From G963677325 sp963677325 (GTDB lineage Bacteria; Bacteroidota; Bacteroidia; Bacteroidales; Prolixibacteraceae), in assembly GCA_963677325.2 (NCBI GenBank), contig CAXXGM010000013.1:248001-312000 (forward strand): 64,000 nt of DNA. Direction: 5' to 3'. Below are positions 35,901-42,275 of this stretch, in pieces; positions within the stretch are counted from its first letter, which is position 1; each line of letters opens with the position of its first letter. Below the pieces are notes generated by a model. It ran no database searches and was not told the DNA's origin. It was given only the letters and a program-made list of their open reading frames with translations. Made by a program: the position numbers and the translations under genes.

Positions 35901-38900
35901 TGTTTCCATAAATAATCTGACAATTCTTGGTAATCTATTGATTAACGCCACCTCTTCATTTAATTCAAATGGTCTTGATCTAACAATCGGAGGTAATCTT
36001 TCCAATTTAAATACAGGAGCTGGCACCGGAATTACAACAGGGGGGTTTCGCCCGGGTTCATTGACTCAGACAACAACTTTCAACAGTTCAGGGTCCAATC
36101 AGTTGATAACTGGTGTGGCCGGAAACTTGACCAACTTCGCCAACCTGGTAATAAATAACACAAATTTTTCTGGTGCAGTGTCACTTTCAGCGAATACGGC
36201 AATACGAGTAAATAGTGATCTTACCCTTTCAAATGGAGCACTTACTGATGGAGGAAATATTATTTCTGTAGTTGGAAATATCAGCAATTCCTCTGTTCAT
36301 TCAGGAACGGGCCGGATAGATTTAGTGGGCGCCGGAGTACAGATATTGTCTGGAAACGGAACTGGTAAATTTGGCAATTTAAAGCTGAATCCCTCCTATG
36401 ATGTTCAAATGATCGCTTCTCAGGAAATCACAGGAATTCTGACTTTTAATACAAAGATGTTGGATATCGGAAGTAATCTTTTAAAACTTTCAAACACTTC
36501 CGCCTCAGCTACTTCCGGGAGTTCCGCGACAAGCTATATCAGATTAAACGGATTGGTGGCCGATCAGGGGGTCCAGAAATCATATCCCGCTTCAGCTCTT
36601 GATTATACCTTCCCTATAGGTGTGGTAGGGAAATACACTCCTGCCCGTCTGAATGTCACTTCAAATACGGCGCTGGGAGCGATAACCATTGTACCCGTAA
36701 ACTCTAAACATCCTGGAACAACTAATGCGCTGGATAAACAATTAAATTATTACTGGAACGTAAAAAAAACAGGTTTTAGTGCTTTGACAGTAAGTCACAC
36801 CTACTCTTATGTTTCAGGAGATGTTACAGGGAATGAGAGTTTATATGATGCGGGACATTATTTCTCAGCAAATTGGGATTATGGCTCTTTTACCACCGTT
36901 TCGACATCACTTCATACAGCCAATTTTACCGCTGTAAATTACATAGACGGAGATTTCACTGCAGGAGAAACAAGCGAATTTGGAGTTGTTATGATCTTCT
37001 ACAGCCGGAATGCAACATTGGGGGGAAATTGGAATGATGTCAATACGTGGTCAACGGAATCTCACAGCGGCGTTGCAGCGTCTTCTTATCCAAATGGTCA
37101 GCCTGTTGTTATTGCATCAGGACACACAGTCTTAGCTAATGGTTCGTTCCGGAATGCTTATTCTGTGGTGCTTGAGGGCACTCTTGATCTTGCCGCCAAT
37201 ACAGGTCACGATCTGGGAACTGTTACTGGTACGGGAACATTAAAAATGAGTCCGGCCATTTCAGGGAATTTTGTTTTCCCGGTAGGAGATTATTCCATTT
37301 TTAATTCAAACGGAGGCGGAACAGTCGAACTTTATAATACAAGCGGAGCAGCGATTTTCCCATCTCCGGTTGTTTATAATAATCTTGTTTTGACTGGGAA
37401 TGGGACCAAGCAGATGACTAATGCTGATATCGTAATTAATGGAAATCTTTCAAACGGGACCGGGAGTACTTTTATTGCATCAGGATCTAATAAAATTATA
37501 CTGACAGGTAACTGGATTAACAATGGTACGTTTAATCATAACAATGGAAACACTGAGTTCAATGGTACAACTACAATATCCGGATCTTCTGTCACTACTT
37601 TTAATAATATAACTATAAATACAGGAAAATCACTTACCGGACCACTCTCCTCAACATTCAATATAGCCGGAAACTGGATAAATAACGGCACATTTATCCA
37701 TAATTCAGGAAATGTAATGTTCAGTGGTTCATCTTTAATATCCGGGACATCTGTTACTACTTTTAATAATATTACCATAAATTCAACTAAATCAATGACC
37801 GGGAAGCTGAATGACAACTTAATTGTTCAGGGTGACTGGTCAAATAATGGCACTTTTATACACAATGGCGGTACAATAACCTTTGATGGAACTTCGTTAA
37901 TCAGCGGATCATCGGTTACTACATTCGGAAATCTTGTCATTAATAGTTCGCGTACATTGAATGCTCCGCTTTCGGGAACAATGGACATAGTGCTTAATTT
38001 TACCAATAATGGTATCTTTAATCATAATGATGGTAAAATTGTTTTTACCGGTTCAACACAATCTATAGGCGGAACATCACCTACCCTTTTCAATAATCTT
38101 GAAATCACCTCAGGAAGTACAGCTACCATGGTCACTTCAGGAGAAACTTTAAAGGGCATTATTCTTTGCAATGGTACGCTCAATTCAAATGGGAATCTTA
38201 CTCTGCTTTCTACCTCCTCGCAAAGCGCCCTTATTGACGGCGCAGGCACGGGAGAGATTTACGGGAACTTAACGATGCAGCGTTATCTTCCTAAGGGATT
38301 TGGCTATAAATATTTCAGTTCGCCGTTCCAGGAAGCGACAGTCGGACAATTCTCCGCTTATGTAAATCTGGCTTCCTCTTTTGCAACTATATACGAGTAT
38401 GATGAGAACAGGCTTTCTTCAGGGTGGATAAATTATACAAATTCTTCGGGGAGATTGGATCCGATGCATAGCTATGCTGTTAATTTCGGAACATCAACAT
38501 CTCCTGTGACAGTAAGCCTAACCGGAGTTGTAAACAACAGAACGCTTCAACCTTTAACGCTTACAAACAATGATAAACCCTATACAATGGGATTTAATCT
38601 TGTAGGAAATCCGTATCCCTCACCAATAGATTGGGATGCAGTCTCGGGTTGGACTAAAACCAACATAGACAATGCTGTTTACTATTTCAATGCCAGCAGT
38701 CCAGGAGCTGACGCAGGAGCCAATGATTCGCTTCAGTACCTGGGGACCTACAGTTCATATATTAATGGAATCTCAAGTGACGGGTCAGCAAATAATATCA
38801 TACCTGCAATGCAGGGATTTTTTGTCCATGTTTCAACAATCCATCCTACAGATGCTACACTTATTTTCAACAACGGAATAAGAGTGAATAATCTAAATCC

Positions 38901-39630
38901 GGTATTTAAATCGGCTGATTTAAATACCCCTCCTTTGCTTCGGTTGATTGCCGGCTTTAGAGGATCTGAAGCATCAGGTGATCCTGCAGTCATTTATTTT
39001 AATGATCTATCAACTCTATCTTTCGACACGGAACAAGATGCATTAAAACTAATGAATCTGGATACTCGTATTCCGAACCTGTATATAATTTCAAAAGATT
39101 CCAAAAAGTTATCTATTGACGCAATACCTTCTCCCATTGATACTGTTACAAGGATTCCTTTAGGCATTAAGACAGAAATTAGTGGAATCGTTAATTTTAA
39201 TGTGAAAAATCTGGTAAATATTCCCGCAGAAATGAGTGTTTACCTGGAAGATGCAGCCAATCATATCTGTCAGGATTTGAAACTTTATCCTGAATACAGA
39301 ACACAATTGAATTCAGGTGTGCATGAAAACCGGTTTTCGCTTATATTTTCATATTCTCCTTTAACAAAGCCACTACCTATTGTTGAAGCTGAAAAATTCA
39401 CGATGACCCCAGCGGGTGGTGGTTCATGGACAGTGAATATTAACCAGACAGAAAATAAAAAACAAATATTCCAAATGGTAAATATGCAGGGTCAGGTGCT
39501 CTTCCGTAAAGAAATTTTCGGTAGTGAGACTATAGATGTCGGTGAACCTCCGAGTAGCGGTATTTACATAATATCATTAATTTCAGAAAAAAAGATTTTT
39601 TCGAAAAAAATATTAATTCAAAAAAGATGA
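29911..39630 (+). CDS. giant repeat-rich adhesin-like protein with T9SS type A sorting domain
   Basis: A 3239-residue surface protein. Signal peptide (FLKFILISAVLSFLFTGIHA), then low-complexity Thr/Ser/Gly/Asn-rich beta-solenoid-type repeats (xxNxGTFxxxxGxVxFNG). Three modules contain a Trp-rich signature: NWSASAWPN near 36, DWNSPSTWST near 1477 and NWNDVNTWST near 2374. A large block is duplicated with an offset of about 892 residues (FTPATVRID at 1350 and YTPARLNV at 2242). Four near-identical 54-residue repeats lie at about 2537-2752. A domain with NLVGNPYPSPIDWDAVSGW is common in T9SS cargo. The C terminus (GQVLFRKEIFGSETIDVG ... SGIYIISL ... KKILIQ) is a type A sorting signal. It should be exported by T9SS and anchored on the surface. 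Confidence 0.9.
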   Translation: MNMKRHFLKFILISAVLSFLFTGIHAANITSLTSGNWSASAWPNTTRTGTITVANGSTAVTGAGTLFTSQISIGNIIKTTGNVVIGTVASIADDTHLTLVSGAPAARTAIAYNSQGVGSGDAVTIANAASIAVDVDGSCSSLVIATGGTATTLTISGSNSLTVSGAVTINAGTGSGDNKTIAVGAGSLTCGSLSISDTGNSNRSSILSLSTGTVTVNGNIAMLGTGTRNQIRFTGSGVLNILGDLSGGSLTASTGMINFNGSSAQTTKGYTFYTLKCNNASGLKLTSAATVTTLTIGDDVPNSLFDDGGYQVTSTGTLNLTSGTFRIGGTSATTFPGFTTRNIITGTTIVFDATAVQNVPTTPAYSNLTLEGASKTMASGTLNVSGDLSINTGATYNGNTNDPALNVAGNFSNSGTFTQGSGLVTFNGTSAQSIGGTSSTAFINITISNTTADLTVNSNLSVSGTLTVNNGAVISPAAGVVISGTGTMTGNGTIKVTRTSATPDFISQYSINNKTLTDLTVEYIGAGNQTVSAVNYGNLTISPNGTRTVTLANTGTIGISGIFLPTQTNTLYTVTGSTVDYNGSANQVVKTFVYNNLNVSTGSTKQLDGPATINSNLSIGTGTILDVNTSNYGIDIGGNWVNNGGTFNCGNGSVTFNGTGSQAVQGTAASQTFYNIVISKISGTISVPVGSTTSLTINDLTVNQGTLQINDATNVKRAITINGDLTVQSSGSIITGTGNPNTTGYTLPGNIPPVGQYHSIFHELIIKGNFTNNGSVRFTNLTAPAYGSFATNGAVTVRFTGMSDNTATLNGRTDFYNLVIDKGNDKTYTLTVNSSGTANFSLFGPLLLGRAETTPFTADNPEVRKSLFIKNGTLKLTGAIMIPTLSEGDATNGNGDYAIGGNAMLWIAGADVTVYTTATANTGFPQAPTGATGVLTTNSYQAISVYGTFRISDGFFGTRNSAGFIFWDTPTSTAEVIFEGGLVNTSVFREGVAAGKASYRQTGGTVIVRGDETETGELADYAVFDISNSNSSFIMSGGELIFRDRNTGSSSGGNGFYVNASSGNYSVTGGTVTFETNPANTPSIDIYSTVNFWNLYIKRLSSTSGKSTVNLLNSLVVSNNLTIDANAELSAGTGNFPVTVAGNFTINSGGTYTPGTNTTTFNGGGNYYLWNDGSITNGLYNLVSNKTLGTLIFAGTNNDFNVLNDLTVVRDTLADGGKNIFVKGNVINNGICQGAGKISLNKTNGSQTISGNGTGKFRNLELTNTNGIAGSVQVSLATDITITGNLTLANDRIFDISNYLLTLDKLGTVVGSTGNSRFIKTAGAVSNGGMKKIFNDTIAFVYPIGTGTNFTPATVRIDKTPSGYGAVTVKPVSSQHPLLTDPSGFNYYWKVEESGFTGIQAGSVRLIFNYGNLTDSPSYIPGKYHPPSWTFTNDVALVDETTNLIWFFSSNSFGGDYTAGIPACFGASLTYYSRASGDWNSPSTWSTVAFGGTAATSIPTANNPVYIGDGATYNHAVTVTTGNAAAGSLSLEQGSILDLGTAIGNNFGNVLSGSDGTLKISSNGSVAVFPAGDFGSFLGASGGTVEYYTTGTQNFTLPVISAAPSSFPVANYNNLRLSPEAGRLITMPDIDLTVLGNMTVSGSSATGLVGLNGISTKNINIKNNLNITGGNLFFQNNTAQMATVEKNIFISSGAIFNISTLGTAVNNSLMIGGDLSNNGTFDMSVGSNRLCNVTFNGSTDAVISGTGGITDFYSITVNKGSSMSPLLDVTSTVFSFSNNTAPLLLSNGTFRLTSPLSVTLSAMGLSIPATACLSANGGTILLSTTADDLADVDLAGKIEVKSGSISVGNQANNNNNDIVYAGTGTPTIDVQGGNLFVNGQIRRNISSGTGSLIYRQSGSGSVTINGRNLLATRAKLEILNTGSIFEMSSSSSLTIVRGGGTSFNDLYIVPAASNVTGGTIIFGNSSTEVANQNFTLNSSVPLYNLTIDGTTNPKILSVSINNLTILGNLLINATSSFNSNGLDLTIGGNLSNLNTGAGTGITTGGFRPGSLTQTTTFNSSGSNQLITGVAGNLTNFANLVINNTNFSGAVSLSANTAIRVNSDLTLSNGALTDGGNIISVVGNISNSSVHSGTGRIDLVGAGVQILSGNGTGKFGNLKLNPSYDVQMIASQEITGILTFNTKMLDIGSNLLKLSNTSASATSGSSATSYIRLNGLVADQGVQKSYPASALDYTFPIGVVGKYTPARLNVTSNTALGAITIVPVNSKHPGTTNALDKQLNYYWNVKKTGFSALTVSHTYSYVSGDVTGNESLYDAGHYFSANWDYGSFTTVSTSLHTANFTAVNYIDGDFTAGETSEFGVVMIFYSRNATLGGNWNDVNTWSTESHSGVAASSYPNGQPVVIASGHTVLANGSFRNAYSVVLEGTLDLAANTGHDLGTVTGTGTLKMSPAISGNFVFPVGDYSIFNSNGGGTVELYNTSGAAIFPSPVVYNNLVLTGNGTKQMTNADIVINGNLSNGTGSTFIASGSNKIILTGNWINNGTFNHNNGNTEFNGTTTISGSSVTTFNNITINTGKSLTGPLSSTFNIAGNWINNGTFIHNSGNVMFSGSSLISGTSVTTFNNITINSTKSMTGKLNDNLIVQGDWSNNGTFIHNGGTITFDGTSLISGSSVTTFGNLVINSSRTLNAPLSGTMDIVLNFTNNGIFNHNDGKIVFTGSTQSIGGTSPTLFNNLEITSGSTATMVTSGETLKGIILCNGTLNSNGNLTLLSTSSQSALIDGAGTGEIYGNLTMQRYLPKGFGYKYFSSPFQEATVGQFSAYVNLASSFATIYEYDENRLSSGWINYTNSSGRLDPMHSYAVNFGTSTSPVTVSLTGVVNNRTLQPLTLTNNDKPYTMGFNLVGNPYPSPIDWDAVSGWTKTNIDNAVYYFNASSPGADAGANDSLQYLGTYSSYINGISSDGSANNIIPAMQGFFVHVSTIHPTDATLIFNNGIRVNNLNPVFKSADLNTPPLLRLIAGFRGSEASGDPAVIYFNDLSTLSFDTEQDALKLMNLDTRIPNLYIISKDSKKLSIDAIPSPIDTVTRIPLGIKTEISGIVNFNVKNLVNIPAEMSVYLEDAANHICQDLKLYPEYRTQLNSGVHENRFSLIFSYSPLTKPLPIVEAEKFTMTPAGGGSWTVNINQTENKKQIFQMVNMQGQVLFRKEIFGSETIDVGEPPSSGIYIISLISEKKIFSKKILIQKR
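37519..38166 (+). repeat. four tandem 162-bp coding repeats in the giant adhesin
   Basis: The codons for NNG(T/I)F recur at 37519, 37681, 37843 and 38005, an exact 162-bp (54-residue) period. Units share NNGTFxHNxGxxxFxGxxxISG and SVTTFNNITIN and differ at scattered positions. Their similarity at the DNA level makes copy-number change by recombination likely. Confidence 0.88.
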
Positions 39631-40148
39631 AAATCAACCTCGGCATAAAACTACATCAGATAAAGTTTTTCATACTTACGGTGTCGATAGGTTTGTCATT
39701 GATTTTCCTTTATTTGCAAGTTGATGCCCAGGAAAAACCACCTCGGCCAATGAGCGTAATAACATACCAGAACTTGAATTTTGGTTCAATTATTCAGGGA
39801 AATTCCGGAGGAACTGTAATCATCTATCCGGATGGAACGCGTTCAAGTACAGGGAATTTGATACTTCCTCCCCTCGGTTCTCAGGGGAATGAGGCTATTT
39901 TTGAAATAAAAGCCCCGCCAGGTACATTAATTACTGTTCTATTGAGTAACACTGTTCTTTCGAACGGAGCACATTCAATGAGCGTTCTCATTGGACCAAC
40001 CAATCCAATCTCTCCATTTATAACCACTCATCAGCAGGCTGGAACCTCGTTTATTCACGTAGGAGCTACACTTACTGTTGGAAATCCTCTTGAAAATCCC
40101 GCGGGCAATTATAGTGGATCTTTTACCGTTACTTTCATCCAGGAATAA
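39627..40148 (+). CDS. DUF4402 domain secreted fibre subunit
   Basis: 173 residues; its ATG overlaps the stop of the giant gene by four bases (ATGA), so the two are translationally coupled. The signal peptide ends near VDAQ. DUF4402 features: LNFGSIIQGNSGGTVIIYPD, GTRSSTGNL, and the closing SFIHVGATLTVGNPLENPAG then NYSGSFTVTFIQE. Coupling to the adhesin suggests that this subunit pairs with the adhesin or links it to the fibre. It lacks the alanine-rich first strand of the two upstream DUF4402 proteins, so it may end or start a polymer. Confidence 0.85.
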   Translation: MKINLGIKLHQIKFFILTVSIGLSLIFLYLQVDAQEKPPRPMSVITYQNLNFGSIIQGNSGGTVIIYPDGTRSSTGNLILPPLGSQGNEAIFEIKAPPGTLITVLLSNTVLSNGAHSMSVLIGPTNPISPFITTHQQAGTSFIHVGATLTVGNPLENPAGNYSGSFTVTFIQE

Positions 40149-40486
40149 AATGAATGTTATATCGTAAAGGTTTATAACAAATCATCGATAGGCCTAAGGT
40201 CTCTATGTTTATTCATTCTGTTTTAAAGCTGGAACAGATGTTTTTCAGTAAAAATGTTGATAACTTCTTGTATAACTGTTGGTAAATATTCCTGAAAATA
40301 TTTTTAAAGTTCAAAATCAAAAGGCATTTTTACTGAAATAAAATTTCTATGATTCGGAGTTGGAAAAACATTTATTATTTAAAATATTCAGAATTATTCA
40401 GGTTGAAAGATTGAAATGATTTCCCCCCTTTTAAGACTAATTTCAAGTGAGTACCCTTACTTTTTCAACGTTTAACCGGATAATGT
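40149..40486. other. intergenic region before the usher-like gene
   Basis: AT-rich, no ORF and no clear family of repeats. It may contain a separate promoter for the usher-like gene, but I found no match to TTTG-N19-21-TAnnTTTG. Confidence 0.35.
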
Positions 40487-41080
40487 ATGACAGAAAAAAA
40501 GGCATGCTTCAATGTCAATTGGTACAAAATATATCTTTTTTGTATCAGGTGGAGAATTGCAACTTGTATTTTTCTGGGGTTAGTTTTCCTTCCATTTCCC
40601 GGCTTTACTCAGGATGTAGTTGAATACGATGAAATACCTGTCTTTTTTAATGTACAAAAGTTTGGAGGGATGGAGATTAATACGATTATCAAGGATGAAA
40701 CAGCCTATCTTCCAATAACCGATGTCTTTAATTTTCTAAAAGTAAAGAATACAATCTCTAAAGATCTCGACTCTATATCTGGATTTTTCCTTAATCAGAA
40801 AGCAATTTACCTGATAGATAAAGATCATAACAAAATAATATTTCAAGGTGAAACTTATCAATTAAAACCCGGAGATCTGATTGGTACGGAATTTAATCTT
40901 TATCTCAAATCTAATTATTTTGGGGAAATCTTTGGCCTTGCCTGTACTTTTAATTTTCGGAGTCTTTCAGTAAGCCTTACTACCGACCTTGAACTACCTG
41001 TGATCCGTGAAATGCGTCAGGAACAAATGCGAGCCAATGTCTCCAGACTTAAAGGGGAAGTAAAGGCTGATACTACTGTT
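40487..41080 (+). pseudogene. outer-membrane usher-like protein, 5' part (interrupted by IS630 element)
   Basis: The first 198 codons of an exported protein: long signal peptide (core WRIATCIFLGLVFLPFPGF), then a periplasmic N-terminal domain (EYDEIPVFFNVQKFGG, ETAYLPITDVFNFLKV). Reading passes into the IS element and stops at 41090-41092. Removing 41081-42275 joins codon GTT to ACG ATC AAT and continues into the 3' part without a frame change, giving a protein of about 1097 residues. The first 200 residues correspond to the usher's chaperone-binding domain region by position only; no strict sequence motif was seen. On its own this piece would be a short periplasmic protein. Confidence 0.75.
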
Positions 41081-41083
41081 GTG

Positions 41084-41785
41084 TTAATTTAAAATTGACG
41101 GATAAAGTCTTTTAAGTTTGATGCGAGCCTGATCGTTTGTAAACTGCCAATTAATTTTAGCGGTTTTATTGTTTCTGTGATTTTTCCATGCTTCTACTTC
41201 TGATTTTATTTCCTCAATTGTTGGAATATGCCGGTTTAAACATTGTCCGTTGAGTACGTGAAGCTCGATTTCTGCCATATTTAGCCAACTCCCATGTTTT
41301 GGTGTAAAAATAAACTCAAACCTATCCCAGAGCCGTTTGGCTTCTTCTGGCACAAATGTTTCATAAAAAGCAGAGGCATCATGTGTTTTGAAATTATCCA
41401 TGACCAATCTGATCTTTTTCGCAGTAGGGTGCATCTCATCGGCTATTCGCTTCATAAATTTGGCCCAGTCTTTTTTTGTTTTGTATTCCGTAATTTCAAC
41501 CAGTCTTTTACCTTTTAACGGTTCATTTGCCATAAAAATATTGACCATTCCATGTCTGATGTATTCATAATCCAATCGGGCTTCCTGTCCAGGCTTGATC
41601 GGTGTTGAAGCAACTTCTTCGATCAACTGTTTTGGTGATTCATCCATACAAACAACCGGATAATCTTCATCGTACGGCAGCTTGTAAATATCCAGGACAT
41701 ATTCCATATTAGCTACAAATTCACTGCTTTGTCCCGGAGGAATAACCCAGCCCTTTACTTTCCAAGGCTTAAGTTCGTTTTTTTT
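41084..41785 (-). CDS. IS630 transposase, C-terminal frame (DDE catalytic domain)
   Basis: From the A8 slippage site this frame encodes about 233 residues of the DDE_3 endonuclease domain. Catalytic acids: Asp in VVCMDES, Asp in LVMDNFKTH, and Glu in HGSWLNMAEIEL. The first in-frame ATG is at 41707, after the first residues of the domain, so independent expression would lack the DNA-binding part; expression by -1 frameshift from the upstream frame is more likely. The domain is complete, so the element may be active. Confidence 0.88.
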   Translation of the reverse strand, partial: KKNELKPWKVKGWVIPPGQSSEFVANMEYVLDIYKLPYDEDYPVVCMDESPKQLIEEVASTPIKPGQEARLDYEYIRHGMVNIFMANEPLKGKRLVEITEYKTKKDWAKFMKRIADEMHPTAKKIRLVMDNFKTHDASAFYETFVPEEAKRLWDRFEFIFTPKHGSWLNMAEIELHVLNGQCLNRHIPTIEEIKSEVEAWKNHRNNKTAKINWQFTNDQARIKLKRLYPSILN

Positions 41786-42243
41786 AGAATCTTGCCAACT
41801 GTTACATGTGAGATATAATCAATATAGCTCAGTTCAACCATCTTGTCGGCCAAAAGCCTCAGCGACCATTTTGCAAATCCTTCAGGAGGCTCACTGCAAC
41901 AGAGCGACACCAATTTTGCTTCAAGATCGCCATCCGCCTTTTTGGTGTAATTCTGTGGCGATGCCCGTCGTTCCAAAACACTATCAAAACCTTCTTCAAT
42001 GAACTTTTTCTTGACTCGGTCAATGGTCCGTTCTCCAACCCGCAAAATCTTGCATATATCCATGTTCTTAATGTCGGCATCGGATGCGAACTTGCCTTTA
42101 TCGCAATTCAATAAAATATACGCTGCACGAAAGGCCTGTGAAGTATGGCTCCCTTTATTGATTACTTTATTGAGCTCTTCAACTTCACTCTTGCTTAATT
42201 TAATTGTATAAAGTACCATGTGTTTTTCGGTAAAGCTACACAA
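41755..42243 (-). CDS. IS630 transposase, N-terminal frame (helix-turn-helix)
   Basis: 162 residues. The segment after about residue 15 is a double helix-turn-helix DNA-binding domain (DICKILRVGERTIDRVKKKF, then SLRLLADKMVELSYIDYISH VTVGKIL in two pieces), as at the start of IS630/Tc1-like transposases. The frame ends just after an A8 tract (41778-41785 on the plus strand as T8). Slippage by -1 there continues into the catalytic frame as KKNELKPWKVKGWVIPPG, which is what intact IS630 transposases have at this point. Confidence 0.88.
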   Translation of the reverse strand: MCSFTEKHMVLYTIKLSKSEVEELNKVINKGSHTSQAFRAAYILLNCDKGKFASDADIKNMDICKILRVGERTIDRVKKKFIEEGFDSVLERRASPQNYTKKADGDLEAKLVSLCCSEPPEGFAKWSLRLLADKMVELSYIDYISHVTVGKILKKTNLSLGK

Positions 42244-42275
42244 TTAAACCGTCATATCAAAATTAACTTAACACT

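Larger units (their letters stand above)
41081..42274 (-). mobile_element. IS630-family insertion sequence in the usher-like gene
   Basis: About 1194 bp. The ends are imperfect inverted repeats starting GTGTTAA (left GTGTTAATTTAAAATTGACGG, i.e. 41081 on; the right end, read inward, is GTGTTAAGTTAATTTTGATA then TGACGG). IS630 elements duplicate a TA target; TA follows the right end (42275-42276), while at the left end the A is missing (GTT instead of GTTA), perhaps a one-base loss. It carries two overlapping reading frames for one DDE transposase on the minus strand. Confidence 0.85.
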
